Part shown: piece by piece, positions 31,823-41,024 of the stretch
How positions within the stretch are numbered: position 1 is the stretch's first letter
Layout: every line of letters starts with the position of its first letter
Origin: a virus
Virus record (IMG/VR): IMGVR_UViG_3300032073_005220
Coordinates: 62,001 to 126,000 of that record
Reading direction: 5' to 3' (one strand)
Length of the DNA: 64,000 nt
Position numbers and translations under genes: made by a program
Notes under the pieces: model-generated
Databases searched by the model: none
Told to the model about the DNA's origin: nothing
Seen by the model: the letters and a program-made list of their open reading frames with translations, nothing else

Positions 31823-33286
31823 ATGATATTATCAAACCCTTCCGCTGAACGTGCTATATTAGCAGCCATAATCAAATATGGTTCAGATATATTTTATGAT
31901 GTTTCTGACATACTAACAGATAAGTGTTTTACTATAGATAGCAACTGCAATATTTTCCAGTGCATTAAAAAGTCTATAGAGAACAATAATCAAAGTCATA
32001 TTGACTTAGCTTCTATATATAGCAGTGCTCAGGAATTAGGAATGTCGAAAGTGTTTTCTACGAAAGAAGAGAACCAGCACCTTAAAGCTGTCATAGACTT
32101 TCCTGTAGAAAAAGACAACGCTAGGAAATTCGCTACGCAGATTAGAAAACTAGAAGTAGCTAGAGCCTTAAGAGAAAACCTACAATCTGCACAAAATGAT
32201 TTGCTAGAAGTAACAGGTACTGAAAATGTGTCATCTATTTTATCCATAGCAGAAGATAAAGTATTAAATTTTTCAGAAAGTTTGACAGATACAGAGAATC
32301 ATCCAGCTCCTATGAGCGATGATATAGATGAGTATATCCAGCATCTTATAGATAATAAAACAGAACAAGTGGGTATTCCTACGGGTTTTCCTGTCTATGA
32401 TTCTGCTATTGGAGGAGGACTTAGAAAAGGCACAGTAAATGTCATAGCAGCTAGACCTAAAACTGGTAAAACGCTTTTGTCTGATAACATGGGATTTTTT
32501 ATAGCAAGTAAAATGGGTATCCCTGTATTAAATTTAGATACAGAAATGAACAAAGAAGATCATATCAACCGTATACTAGCTATGATCACAGAAGTGTCTA
32601 TAGACAAGATAGAAACCGGTAAATTTGTAGATTCGGCTAGTCATAAAACTAAAATAGAAAAGGGCATACAGAAGATTAAAGACTCTAAGTTGTATTATAA
32701 ATCTATTGCAGGTAAAGGTTTTGATGAACAGATCTCTTTGATGAGAAGATGGATAATGACGGAAGTGGGCATGAATACTGATGGAACGGCTAAAGATTGC
32801 GTAATATTTTATGATTACTTAAAATTGATGGATACACAAGGCATGTCTCAAGATATGAAAGAGTATCAAGTCTTAGGGTTTATGATGACAGCGTTGCATA
32901 ATTTTGCCGTAAAATATAAAATACCTATTGTGTCATTTATACAATTAAATAGAGATGGAATCACAAAAGAAACTACTGATGCCGCAAGCGGCTCAGACAG
33001 AATCGTGTGGCTTTGTAGTAATTTCAGTATATTCAAAAGAAAAACAGATGAAGAAATAGCAGAAGATGGCCCCGATCATGGTAATAGAAAATTAGTTCCT
33101 ATTATCAGCAGGCACGGAGGAGGCTTAGATGATAATGACTATATTAATTGTCATATGAAAGGTTGGTGCGCTAAAATTACAGAAGGTAAAACTAGACTTG
33201 AGGTAGTTAATAACACAGGAGACGATAAGGATGGCTTTGTTATTGGAGAAGACGGTGAAGAAGCAGAAACATTCCCATTTAATTAG
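31823..33286 (+). CDS. dnaB: DnaB-family replicative helicase
   Basis: 487 aa from the ATG at 31823, whose product begins MILSNPSAERAILAAI like DnaB N-domains. An earlier in-frame ATG at 31769 would overlap the upstream gene and add an unrelated peptide. N-terminal helical domain (1-110); RecA-like C-domain with Walker A ARPKTGKT (about 210-217), NLDTEMNKED, VIFYDYLKLMD as Walker B, and SFIQLNRDG as the sensor strand. It unwinds DNA at forks as a hexamer. Overlaps the primase gene by up to 56 nt. Confidence 0.93.
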   Translation: MILSNPSAERAILAAIIKYGSDIFYDVSDILTDKCFTIDSNCNIFQCIKKSIENNNQSHIDLASIYSSAQELGMSKVFSTKEENQHLKAVIDFPVEKDNARKFATQIRKLEVARALRENLQSAQNDLLEVTGTENVSSILSIAEDKVLNFSESLTDTENHPAPMSDDIDEYIQHLIDNKTEQVGIPTGFPVYDSAIGGGLRKGTVNVIAARPKTGKTLLSDNMGFFIASKMGIPVLNLDTEMNKEDHINRILAMITEVSIDKIETGKFVDSASHKTKIEKGIQKIKDSKLYYKSIAGKGFDEQISLMRRWIMTEVGMNTDGTAKDCVIFYDYLKLMDTQGMSQDMKEYQVLGFMMTALHNFAVKYKIPIVSFIQLNRDGITKETTDAASGSDRIVWLCSNFSIFKRKTDEEIAEDGPDHGNRKLVPIISRHGGGLDDNDYINCHMKGWCAKITEGKTRLEVVNNTGDDKDGFVIGEDGEEAETFPFN

Positions 33287-34400
33287 TCAAGATAAACTAA
33301 AAGTAATCTGTGACGGATTGTGCGACAATATTGAAGAATTATTAGAAAAATTTGATATTGAATATTCTTGTAATGGAAAGCTTTTAAGTATGGCTTGCCC
33401 TATACACGGAGGGGACAATACGACAGCTTTAAATATATATCCTCAAGGAGATTCTTACAGAGGAAACTGGAAGTGCAGGACACATGGCTGCGAAGAAGTA
33501 TTCAAGGGCTCTGTTATAGGATTCATTAGAGGTATTTTATCTAGAAACAAACACGCTTGGGAACAATCTGGAGATAAAATGGTTTCTTTCCAAGAGACGT
33601 TAACTTTTTGTTTAGCTTTTCTAAATCAAGAGTTAGACAAAATATCTATTGACCATACCCATAGAGACAAAAGTAAGTTTGTTGCAGCTATTAAGAATAC
33701 CAGCAATCAATCAGAAAAAGTTTCTAGCGGAGTTCCAAGAAGCGTTGTCAGAAAACACTTAGACCTAACCCACCCCTATTATATAGACAGGGGGTTTTCT
33801 AAAGAAATTTTAGATAGATACGACGTAGGATACTGTAGCGTGTCTGGCAAAGAAATGTTTGGTCGTATTGTAGTTCCTGTCTATGACCATGACTATCAAC
33901 ATATGATAGGATGTACAGGTAGAACAGTTTTTCCTGTTTGTACAAAATGCAAACATTATCACGAAGCAGAATCAAAATGCCCTAACGAGAACGTGATGTT
34001 TCTTTACAGTAAATGGAGGCATAGCAAAGGACTTAAAACTCAAAATTATTTATATAATATATGGTTTGCAAAACAACATATCAAAAAAAGTTATACTGCC
34101 ATTATAGTTGAAAGTCCGGGCAACGTGTGGAGACTAGAAGAGGCTAATATACATAATAGCGTAGCCATATTTGGTTCTTCAATGAGCGATAGACAGAAAA
34201 TGATACTTGATGCTTCGGGAGCCATGAATATAATAACGATTATGGATAATGACGAAGCAGGACAAAAGGCTGCGGAAAAAATTAAAAACAAATGTTGCAA
34301 AACCTATAATGTTAAAAACATAAACATAAAAGCGTCAGATATCGCAGACATGTCTATACAAGAAATTGATGAAGAAGTGAAACCTTTACTTAATATGTGA
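33231..34400 (+). CDS. dnaG: DnaG-type primase
   Basis: 389 aa if the ATG at 33231 is used. A GTG at 33255 with GGAG 6 nt upstream is an equally plausible start. A CHC2-like zinc finger: CPIHGG ... WKCRTHGC (about residues 55-86). Then a TOPRIM core: IIVESPGNVWRLEEA with the catalytic Glu, AIFGSSMS, and IITIMDNDEAGQKAAEKI with D-x-D. A second C-x-x-C-like cluster (FPVCTKCKHYHEAESKC) is an extra zinc site in the middle. It would prime lagging-strand synthesis with the adjacent DnaB. Confidence 0.9.
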   Translation: MALLLEKTVKKQKHSHLISQDKLKVICDGLCDNIEELLEKFDIEYSCNGKLLSMACPIHGGDNTTALNIYPQGDSYRGNWKCRTHGCEEVFKGSVIGFIRGILSRNKHAWEQSGDKMVSFQETLTFCLAFLNQELDKISIDHTHRDKSKFVAAIKNTSNQSEKVSSGVPRSVVRKHLDLTHPYYIDRGFSKEILDRYDVGYCSVSGKEMFGRIVVPVYDHDYQHMIGCTGRTVFPVCTKCKHYHEAESKCPNENVMFLYSKWRHSKGLKTQNYLYNIWFAKQHIKKSYTAIIVESPGNVWRLEEANIHNSVAIFGSSMSDRQKMILDASGAMNIITIMDNDEAGQKAAEKIKNKCCKTYNVKNINIKASDIADMSIQEIDEEVKPLLNM

Positions 34401-34407
34401 GTTTATA

Positions 34408-35133
34408 ATGAGTACAATAATAGCGCTTTCAGGAAGAAAGCAATCTGGTAAAACTACAATTGGTAATTTCTTTATTAGCTTATTTTTGTCTAATATGGGA
34501 ATTTCTAAAGAGATTAAAATAGAAGATAATGGAGACATTACGCTTTCTGATTTGTATGGCAATGAACTGTATAATAAAATAACACCAAGATATGAATTAG
34601 AAAAAGATTTCGTAATAAGCAATCTATACAAAGATCTAGATCAACATATAAAAATATATAATTTTGCCGATACATTAAAACAAAATGTTTGCATGGATGT
34701 TCTAGGTATGTCTTATCAGCAGTGTTATGGTTCTGATGAAGAAAAAAACAGCATGACCGGACTGTACTGGGAAAATCAAGAACTGTCCGCTAGAGAAGTC
34801 ATGCAGTTTATTGGTACCGACATCTTCAGGAAAGTTAAAAAAACTGTATGGATAGATAGCACAATGTCTCAAATAACTAAAGAAAAGCCGAAAATGGCAA
34901 TTATTACTGACTGTAGATTCCCAGACGAGGTTGACGCCGTTAAAAATGCAGGAGGTTATGTAATTAGACTGACTAGAGATTTACATAATTCATCACATAT
35001 TAGTGAGACTGCTTTGGACGAAGATAACTATGATTGGAATAATTTTGATTATGTGTTAGATAATCAGAATTTAACGATATATGAACAATCTTTACAAATA
35101 CAGGAATGGTTAGACACATTACCAGCTACATAA
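34408..35133 (+). CDS. Deoxynucleoside monophosphate kinase-like P-loop enzyme
   Basis: 241 aa. Walker A GRKQSGKT (9-16) at the N-terminus; YNFADTLKQNVC and REVMQFIGTDIFRKV form the substrate/lid region; IITDCRFPDEVDAVKNAGGYVIRLTR is the core-strand motif seen in T4 gp1-like dNMP kinases. It phosphorylates dNMPs to dNDPs, which fits next to the reductase and deaminase functions. A downstream TAATATG joins it to the RecB/Cas4-like nuclease. Confidence 0.85.
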   Translation: MSTIIALSGRKQSGKTTIGNFFISLFLSNMGISKEIKIEDNGDITLSDLYGNELYNKITPRYELEKDFVISNLYKDLDQHIKIYNFADTLKQNVCMDVLGMSYQQCYGSDEEKNSMTGLYWENQELSAREVMQFIGTDIFRKVKKTVWIDSTMSQITKEKPKMAIITDCRFPDEVDAVKNAGGYVIRLTRDLHNSSHISETALDEDNYDWNNFDYVLDNQNLTIYEQSLQIQEWLDTLPAT

Positions 35134-35134
35134 T

Positions 35135-36178
35135 ATGATTATAACTTATTTTCGTTCTTCCAGCTATAACACGCACAACATGTGCCCTCAGCAATATTAT
35201 TTTGAATATGTTCTTGGGTGGAGAGGTAGTTCTGGACTAAAAGCTGACAAAGGTACTATTGTACACAAAGTATTGGAAATACTAGCTGTTATAAAACAAG
35301 GTTTACAAAACGATAAAAAAGAAATTATAGACGATATACTAGGGAATATTAGTACTACAGGATATGATTTAGAAGAAATTATTAAACAAGTGTATGATTA
35401 TTATTCTTCTCATAATAGTCACCATAACTGGAAACCCAGAGATAGTAAAGACTGTAGAGAATGGGTCTATAAAGCTTTGGAATTTAACGAGGGAATGTTT
35501 GATCCTAGAAATAGAGACATCTTAGAACCAGAGCAGCATTTTGATTTTGAAATAGATAAGACATGGGCAGACTATGATTATGACACTTCAGAAGGTAAAT
35601 TATCTGGTAAACTGGCACTAAAAGGAACAATAGATTTAATTACTTTAGTCAATAAAGACACCATAGAAATAATTGATTGGAAAACAGGAAAAAGGCGAGA
35701 TTGGGCTACGGGAAAAGAAAAGACTCAAGAAAAACTGGAGGTAGATCCTCAATTAAGGATATATTACTATGCTATTAAAAATTTATATCCCAATATTAGA
35801 TATGTCATTTTCTCTATATATTTTATAAATGACGGAGGTCCTTTTTCTGTATGTTTTGACGATTCTGATATGGAAGCAACAGAACACTTATTAAGACAAA
35901 AATTTGAACATATCAAACACACAAGAAAACCATTCTTGAAAAAAAGCTGGATGTGTAATAAGCTGTGCCATTTTGGAAAAACAACTTTTGAAGATACTCA
36001 TATAGAACCTATGGAAGAATACAGAGATAATCAAAGAACAACACCGGGTTATGTGATGACTAAATGCGAACAAGTTAAACACGATTTAGACTTGTATGGT
36101 ATCGACGCTGTCACTAATATATATAAACACCCTAATCACAAATTTGGAAAGTATCAAGCTCCCGGATCAACAGAATGA
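35135..36178 (+). CDS. RecB/Cas4-type PD-(D/E)xK exonuclease, possible Fe-S cluster
   Basis: 347 aa. DLITLVNKDTIEIIDWKTGK supplies the D ... D-x-K nuclease motif (GTIDLI, then IIDWKTGK). DPQLRIYYYAIK follows as the conserved Q-hydrophobic-Y helix. Cysteine 17 (NMCPQQYYFEYV) together with C-terminal CNKLC and TKCEQ gives the one-plus-three arrangement of AddB/Cas4 Fe-S nucleases. Probable role: DNA end processing during recombination or degradation of host DNA. TAATATG spacing and a 4-nt overlap with polymerase III alpha. Confidence 0.85.
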   Translation: MIITYFRSSSYNTHNMCPQQYYFEYVLGWRGSSGLKADKGTIVHKVLEILAVIKQGLQNDKKEIIDDILGNISTTGYDLEEIIKQVYDYYSSHNSHHNWKPRDSKDCREWVYKALEFNEGMFDPRNRDILEPEQHFDFEIDKTWADYDYDTSEGKLSGKLALKGTIDLITLVNKDTIEIIDWKTGKRRDWATGKEKTQEKLEVDPQLRIYYYAIKNLYPNIRYVIFSIYFINDGGPFSVCFDDSDMEATEHLLRQKFEHIKHTRKPFLKKSWMCNKLCHFGKTTFEDTHIEPMEEYRDNQRTTPGYVMTKCEQVKHDLDLYGIDAVTNIYKHPNHKFGKYQAPGSTE

Positions 36179-38055
36179 ATCAGTATATACCCTTGCATGT
36201 GCATTCGCACTATTCTTTATTGGACGGATTATCTAAGCCTGCGCAGATAGCTGATAGGTGTTTAGAAATAGGCGTCAAATCTTGCGCTATCACAGATCAT
36301 GGTACAATATCTGGTTGTGTGCAGTTTTATGAAACCATGAAGAAAAAAAATATTAAGCCAATACTAGGTTGTGAAATCTATGTTTGTTCTCAAGATTCCG
36401 AAATTAAAAAACCAGAAAATGCTAAATTAAGTCATTTCCTACTTTTGGCTAAAAACAAGGCAGGCTGGGATTCTCTTATAAAACTAGTTTCTTACAGCAA
36501 TATGGAATCTAGATACTACCATAAACCCAGAGTTTCCCTGAATGATCTGCAACAATTTATAGATGGTAACACTATAGGTTTTTGTGGACATCTTGGTTCT
36601 ACCTTGGCTAATCTTATACAAAACAACAAAGATAATTCTGCAATTACAGAAGGTTGTGAATTTGTGTCTAGGATGCAAAGCATGTTTGGTAGAGATAATT
36701 TCTTTTTAGAAGCTCAACTTATGGACAGGGAAAACAATCCAGAGCAACAAGAGATGACAGATATAGTTAGAAATATATCTAATAAAACTAAATGTAAAAT
36801 CATCTGCACTCCAGATGCTCATTATTGCAGGCAAGAGGATTCTATAGACCAGAGAATACTATTGTGCAACAATTTAAAAACTACACTAATAGATGTAAAC
36901 AAAAAGTGTTTAAATAATGAAAAAGTTCCTATGGGTGTGTTTTTCACTTCGGATAATTATCACATTCTCTCTCAAGAAGAAATTTCTAACCTACATACAG
37001 AAGAAGAAATTGAAAACACGAATTTAATTGACAGTATGTGCGAAGAATATGATATTCTAAGCGCTCCTGTATTACCTCCGTATGATTGTCCAAACAATGC
37101 TGATCCAGCTGAATATTTAAGAGAATTATGCAGACAAGGGTGGAAGCAGAAAATAGCTAATGATGTGGACAAAGAAAAACATCAAATTTATGTAGACAGA
37201 ATAAAAAGAGAGCTAGACGTATTGCAAGGCGCTAATTTGTCTAGCTACTTCCTAACCGTTGTGGATATAGTGAATTATGTTAAAAGTCAAGGATGGCTAC
37301 CCGGTCCCGGACGAGGTTCAGCGGCCGGGTGTTTGGTTTCATATCTTATAGGTATTACCTCTATAGATCCTATTAAGTACAATCTTATTTTTGAAAGATT
37401 TTACAACTCTGGCAGAAATACTGAAGATAGGGTGTCTATGCCAGATATTGATGTTGATGTTCCTATTAATAAAAGAGAAGATGTTATATCTTATATAAAG
37501 AATAAGTATGGAGAAGATAAAGTTTCTCAAATGATTACATATAACACTATGAAAGGTAGAGGTGCTTTAAAAGAAGTATTAAGAGTCTATGGAAATATTA
37601 ATTTTGAAGAAATGAATAATATCACCAAGAACATACCTGATGAGGCTAAAATCGCAGATGAACTACAAGAAATGAAAGAGAATACAGGAGAATCGTCTAT
37701 TATTAGATGGGCATTAGAAAATAATGTTGACAGACTAAAGGAATGGTGCTATATTAATGATAGTGGAGAATTGGCTGGGCCACTCTCTAAAAGATTTGAA
37801 CAGGCCATTCGTTTGGAAGGCACGAAGTCTAATCAATCTAAACATGCTGCTGGTGTAGTTATTAGTAGCACTCCTTTAAGGGATATTTGTCCGATGGTTT
37901 TAGATACCAAAAATAAACAACAGATAGCCGGAATGGAGATGCAAGATTTAGAGGCCCTTGGCATGATTAAATTTGATATTTTAGGTATTGCTATGTTAGA
38001 TAAAATCATGTCTATATCAGCACAACTATCACAAGGAGACACCCATGATAACTAA
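36175..38055 (+). CDS. dnaE: DNA polymerase III alpha, N-terminal part (PHP and palm)
   Basis: 626 aa. PHP domain: HVHSHYS (His8, His10), TDHG (Asp41, His42), GCEIYV (Glu67), SHFLLLAKN and TPDAHY, so the metal site looks complete and proofreading is possible. Palm: GRGSAAGCLVSYL, MPDIDVDVP (423-428) and IKFDILG (Asp601) supply the three catalytic aspartates. It stops 25 residues after Asp601, just before the fingers. The fingers and OB parts are in a separate gene at 38925. ATG overlaps the preceding nuclease gene by 4 nt. Confidence 0.93.
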   Translation: MNQYIPLHVHSHYSLLDGLSKPAQIADRCLEIGVKSCAITDHGTISGCVQFYETMKKKNIKPILGCEIYVCSQDSEIKKPENAKLSHFLLLAKNKAGWDSLIKLVSYSNMESRYYHKPRVSLNDLQQFIDGNTIGFCGHLGSTLANLIQNNKDNSAITEGCEFVSRMQSMFGRDNFFLEAQLMDRENNPEQQEMTDIVRNISNKTKCKIICTPDAHYCRQEDSIDQRILLCNNLKTTLIDVNKKCLNNEKVPMGVFFTSDNYHILSQEEISNLHTEEEIENTNLIDSMCEEYDILSAPVLPPYDCPNNADPAEYLRELCRQGWKQKIANDVDKEKHQIYVDRIKRELDVLQGANLSSYFLTVVDIVNYVKSQGWLPGPGRGSAAGCLVSYLIGITSIDPIKYNLIFERFYNSGRNTEDRVSMPDIDVDVPINKREDVISYIKNKYGEDKVSQMITYNTMKGRGALKEVLRVYGNINFEEMNNITKNIPDEAKIADELQEMKENTGESSIIRWALENNVDRLKEWCYINDSGELAGPLSKRFEQAIRLEGTKSNQSKHAAGVVISSTPLRDICPMVLDTKNKQQIAGMEMQDLEALGMIKFDILGIAMLDKIMSISAQLSQGDTHDN

Positions 38056-38227
38056 AAAATTTGCAGATTTATCGATAAATGCAAAATTTGTACATAATAA
38101 TCTTGAGTATCAAAAGTTACAACCAATCAAAATATCTTGTTGCAAGTCCGTCAACGCTTGTGTAGCATCTCAACCTGCTAATAAAGTATTTATCAACCCC
38201 AACCAGGAAGTTAAAGTAAATGTCTAA
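38045..38227 (+). CDS. 60-aa ORF between polymerase halves
   Basis: 60 aa beginning inside the last codons of the N-terminal polymerase gene (11-nt overlap) and overlapping the exonuclease gene by 8 nt. The middle has two cysteines in tandem and a third (ISCCKSVNACV). No family recognised. Packed overlaps on both sides support a real coding gene; it might be a small clamp- or polymerase-binding subunit, which is speculation. Confidence 0.55.
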   Translation: MITKKFADLSINAKFVHNNLEYQKLQPIKISCCKSVNACVASQPANKVFINPNQEVKVNV

Positions 38228-38918
38228 TTTTCATAAAATTTGTGTATTTGATTTAGAAACAGACGGAACAGATCCCAACTCCTGCAGCCCTGTTCAAATT
38301 GCTGCTCTTATGGTAGATCCGTTAAAGTTAGAAATTATACCCGATTCTAAATTTAATATAAATTTAAAACCAGAAAAATTAGAAGATAACCCAGACTATT
38401 CTTATGAAGATAGCGATGTATTGGATTTTCATGCTAAAGTTAAAGGAATAACTAGCGCACAAGTATTAGACGAATGGAAAAACTATCATTCACAGAAGCA
38501 GGGATGGACTTCTTTTGTTAGCTATCTAGACATGTATCATTTAGGTAACAGAAAAAAGAAATCTCAATTCACCGCACCTATTGCTGCTGGTTATAACATA
38601 TTTAGATTTGATTTAAAGATTGTTGATAGGCTTAGTAGAAAATACGGTAATACAAATAAAGAAAAAAATAGCGACTTGTTTTTTCCTAGAGACACACTTG
38701 ACTTAATCAACAATGTTTTTTGTTGGTTTGAAGGAAATGACGAATTAAAAAATTACACCCTAGATCATCTCAGAGATTACTTTGGTATGGCAAAGGAAGG
38801 CGCTCATGACGCATTGAAGGATGTAGAGGACACTGCTGAATTGACTATTAGGTTTCTAAGACTTCATAGAAAACTTTCAGCAAAAATTAAATTTAAGGAT
38901 TCTTTTGTAGCACATTAA
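38220..38918 (+). CDS. DEDDh 3'-5' exonuclease (DnaQ-like proofreader)
   Basis: 232 aa. Exo I FDLETDGTD (D-x-E), Exo II AGYNIFRFDLKI (with Asp), Exo III GAHDALKDVEDTAEL (His then Asp) make a complete DEDDh set. It resembles the epsilon subunit and T-type exonucleases, with a 40-residue insertion before Exo II. Its position between the two polymerase halves makes it the likely proofreader of this PolIII. AGGAAG lies 13 nt before its ATG. Confidence 0.92.
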   Translation: MSNFHKICVFDLETDGTDPNSCSPVQIAALMVDPLKLEIIPDSKFNINLKPEKLEDNPDYSYEDSDVLDFHAKVKGITSAQVLDEWKNYHSQKQGWTSFVSYLDMYHLGNRKKKSQFTAPIAAGYNIFRFDLKIVDRLSRKYGNTNKEKNSDLFFPRDTLDLINNVFCWFEGNDELKNYTLDHLRDYFGMAKEGAHDALKDVEDTAELTIRFLRLHRKLSAKIKFKDSFVAH

Positions 38919-38924
38919 TATCTT

Positions 38925-40541
38925 ATGAAAAATAAATATTTGACTTTTTCTTGCGGGTGTAAGTTTCCGCTTGGAGATAATAACTCTGTATCTTTTGATA
39001 CAGATGTGACTTCTCTGAATAAGGAATGTTCTAAAACGTGGGACTTAATCTCAGATGGTAATACCAAGGGCTGCTTTCAGTTAGAGTCTAGGCTTGGTCA
39101 GTCTATGTCCAAGAAATTGAAACCTTCTAATATAGAGCAATTGTCTGGACTTATTAGTATTTTAAGACCTGGGTGTTTAGAAGCCTATAGAGAAGGCAAG
39201 AGCGTATCTAATCACTATATAGACAAAAAAAATAATTTAGAAGATATTGATTATTTTCATCCAAGTTTAGAAGATATATTACAGCCTACGTACGGAGAAA
39301 TGATATATCAAGAACAGGCTATGAGAATTACACAGAAAATAGCTGGGTTTGACCTAAAAGAAGCAGATATGCTCAGAAAAGCTATTGGTAAGAAAAAACC
39401 AGAAGAGATGGCCAAAGTAAAGAAAAGATTTATATCTGGGTGTAAACAGCAAAATATTGTTACGATAGAAGAAGCAGAAGAAATATTCGGCTGGATCGAA
39501 AAAAGTCAAAGATACTCATTCAACAAGAGTCACGCCATATCTTATGCAATAAACGCTTATCTTTCTGCATATGCTAAAGCCCATTTCCCCAAAATGTTTT
39601 TTGCCTCATATTTAAAGTTCGCTAAAGATAAAATCGATCCGCAACAAGAGATTAAAGAACTTATCAGAAACGCTAGTGAAATGGACGTTTCTGTTAGCAC
39701 TCCAGATTTAAGAAACCTAAACCGTTTATTCGTTGTTGGATCAGAATATATATATTTTGGACTAACAGACATTAAGGGGGTTGGCAATTCTGTGTTTAAT
39801 AAAATTATACAAATAACAGGTGACACAGATTTTGATATTAATAAAGAATCTTGGTGTTATCTCTTGTTTGGTCTCTTATTAAAAATAAACTCTACTGCCG
39901 TGAAAGCCCTAATTAGTTCAGGAGCTTTAGATTACCTTAAAATAAATAGAACTGAAATGCTCTTTGAATACGATGTGGCATCTTCTTTAACAAAAAAAGA
40001 AGCATCGATTTGTGAGGAAGCTTCTGTAGAAGAAAATAAGCTAAAAAATATTTTAGAAAATCTTTTAGATGCACCTCGTATCAACAAAAACAGAAAAATC
40101 AAAATAAATGATGCGATCAACATGCTTAAAAAACCTCCGTATTCTTTACAAGATAGGATAGAGTGGTTGTCAGACAGCGAAAGTTCATTATTGGGCGCCG
40201 CTATATCTTGCTGTAAGTTAGATTCTTATGATATAAGTATGACTAATACAGACTGCAAGACATTTAAAAAGACACACATTAAAAATAATATTATTATTGC
40301 TGGAGAAATAAGTGGAGTTAATATAGTCAAGACTAAAAAAGGTAAAAATCCTGGTCAAGAAATGGCTTTTGTCACAATAGAAGATAGTACGGGGTTGTTG
40401 GATTCTGTTATCATGTTTCCAGAAGCTTGGACCCAATATAAACACCATATTTTTAATAGTAATGTTCTGGTTTTTGTAGGCAATAAAACGAAACAATCGG
40501 ACGGTTTCATAGTAGAAAAATGTTTTGACGCGCACACTTGA
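38925..40541 (+). CDS. dnaE: DNA polymerase III alpha, C-terminal part (fingers, HhH, OB)
   Basis: 538 aa. Begins with a 25-residue segment containing FSCGCKFPL and a later Cys, then enters PolIII at TWDLISDGNTKGCFQLESRLGQSM, which is the start of the fingers. SILRPGCLEAYREG, YGEMIYQEQAMRI, DMLRKAIGKKKPEEM and SFNKSHAISYA are standard blocks. GLTDIKGVGNSV is the helix-hairpin-helix, and IIIAGEISGVNIVKTKKGK with SVIMFPEAW is the OB domain. No catalytic aspartates, so it must pair with the 36175 product. Good PolIII similarity throughout. Confidence 0.93.
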   Translation: MKNKYLTFSCGCKFPLGDNNSVSFDTDVTSLNKECSKTWDLISDGNTKGCFQLESRLGQSMSKKLKPSNIEQLSGLISILRPGCLEAYREGKSVSNHYIDKKNNLEDIDYFHPSLEDILQPTYGEMIYQEQAMRITQKIAGFDLKEADMLRKAIGKKKPEEMAKVKKRFISGCKQQNIVTIEEAEEIFGWIEKSQRYSFNKSHAISYAINAYLSAYAKAHFPKMFFASYLKFAKDKIDPQQEIKELIRNASEMDVSVSTPDLRNLNRLFVVGSEYIYFGLTDIKGVGNSVFNKIIQITGDTDFDINKESWCYLLFGLLLKINSTAVKALISSGALDYLKINRTEMLFEYDVASSLTKKEASICEEASVEENKLKNILENLLDAPRINKNRKIKINDAINMLKKPPYSLQDRIEWLSDSESSLLGAAISCCKLDSYDISMTNTDCKTFKKTHIKNNIIIAGEISGVNIVKTKKGKNPGQEMAFVTIEDSTGLLDSVIMFPEAWTQYKHHIFNSNVLVFVGNKTKQSDGFIVEKCFDAHT

Positions 40542-40565
40542 CTTATTCGATAATTAGGCTATAAT
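40538..40565 (+). promoter_or_regulatory. Consensus-like sigma70 promoter for ssb
   Basis: TTGACT (40538-40543; 5 of 6 to TTGACA), a 16-nt spacer, then TATAAT (40560-40565, perfect). The -35 overlaps the polymerase stop codon, and the ssb ATG is 50 nt downstream with AGGAG in the leader. The most convincing promoter in the window; it would give SSB independent, high-level transcription by host RNA polymerase. Confidence 0.85.
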
Positions 40566-40615
40566 ACACTATTGTTGTGTTACATTTTTAAATTTTTAGG
40601 AGTTAAATTAAAGTT

Positions 40616-41005
40616 ATGAATATTACTATTTTAAGAGGAAACCTTGCTAGAGATCCAGAGTACAGAACCGTTAATACAAATGGCAAGCAGACAGGAGTAG
40701 TCAATTTTACTGTCGCTGTTTCTAGAGAATACACAAAAGCAAATGGAGAAAGAGATAAGATCGCTTCCTTTATTAATTGTGAAGCTTGGGATACTGGAGC
40801 TGAAATTATTAGCAATTCTTTTAAGAAGGGCGACTTGGTTCTTGTAGAAGGATCTCTAAGGAATGATAGCTGGGAGAAGGACGGCGTTAAGCATAGCACT
40901 CTTAAGGTGAGAGTAAATAACTTTTCTAAGATTACTAAACTTAGCAGACAACAGAAGAAAGAAAAGGTCTCTTCTGGGCAGGAAAACGAACCCGTTAGCT
41001 TCTAA
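40616..41005 (+). CDS. ssb: Single-stranded DNA-binding protein
   Basis: 129 aa, bacterial-type OB-fold SSB. MNITILRGNLARDPEYR, GVVNFTVAVSREYTKANGE, FINCEAWDTGAEIISNSFKKGDLVLVEGSLRNDSW and LKVRVNNF follow the family sequence. The tail is short and ends in ENEPVSF in place of the DDDIPF type, so host-type SSB-tip interactions may differ. It has its own promoter and is followed by a strong terminator, forming a single-gene unit. Confidence 0.95.
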   Translation: MNITILRGNLARDPEYRTVNTNGKQTGVVNFTVAVSREYTKANGERDKIASFINCEAWDTGAEIISNSFKKGDLVLVEGSLRNDSWEKDGVKHSTLKVRVNNFSKITKLSRQQKKEKVSSGQENEPVSF

Positions 41006-41024
41006 ATAAAGAATGCTTTTAAAA

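Noticed and set aside
37970-39060. Split intein at the polymerase III junction
   Set aside because: The N-terminal half ends without an intein N-motif (no Cys-hydrophobic-x-x-G/D-T block), and the C-terminal half starts without the HN-Cys/Ser end. The GDTHDN terminus is too short to be an intein. The halves appear simply separated.
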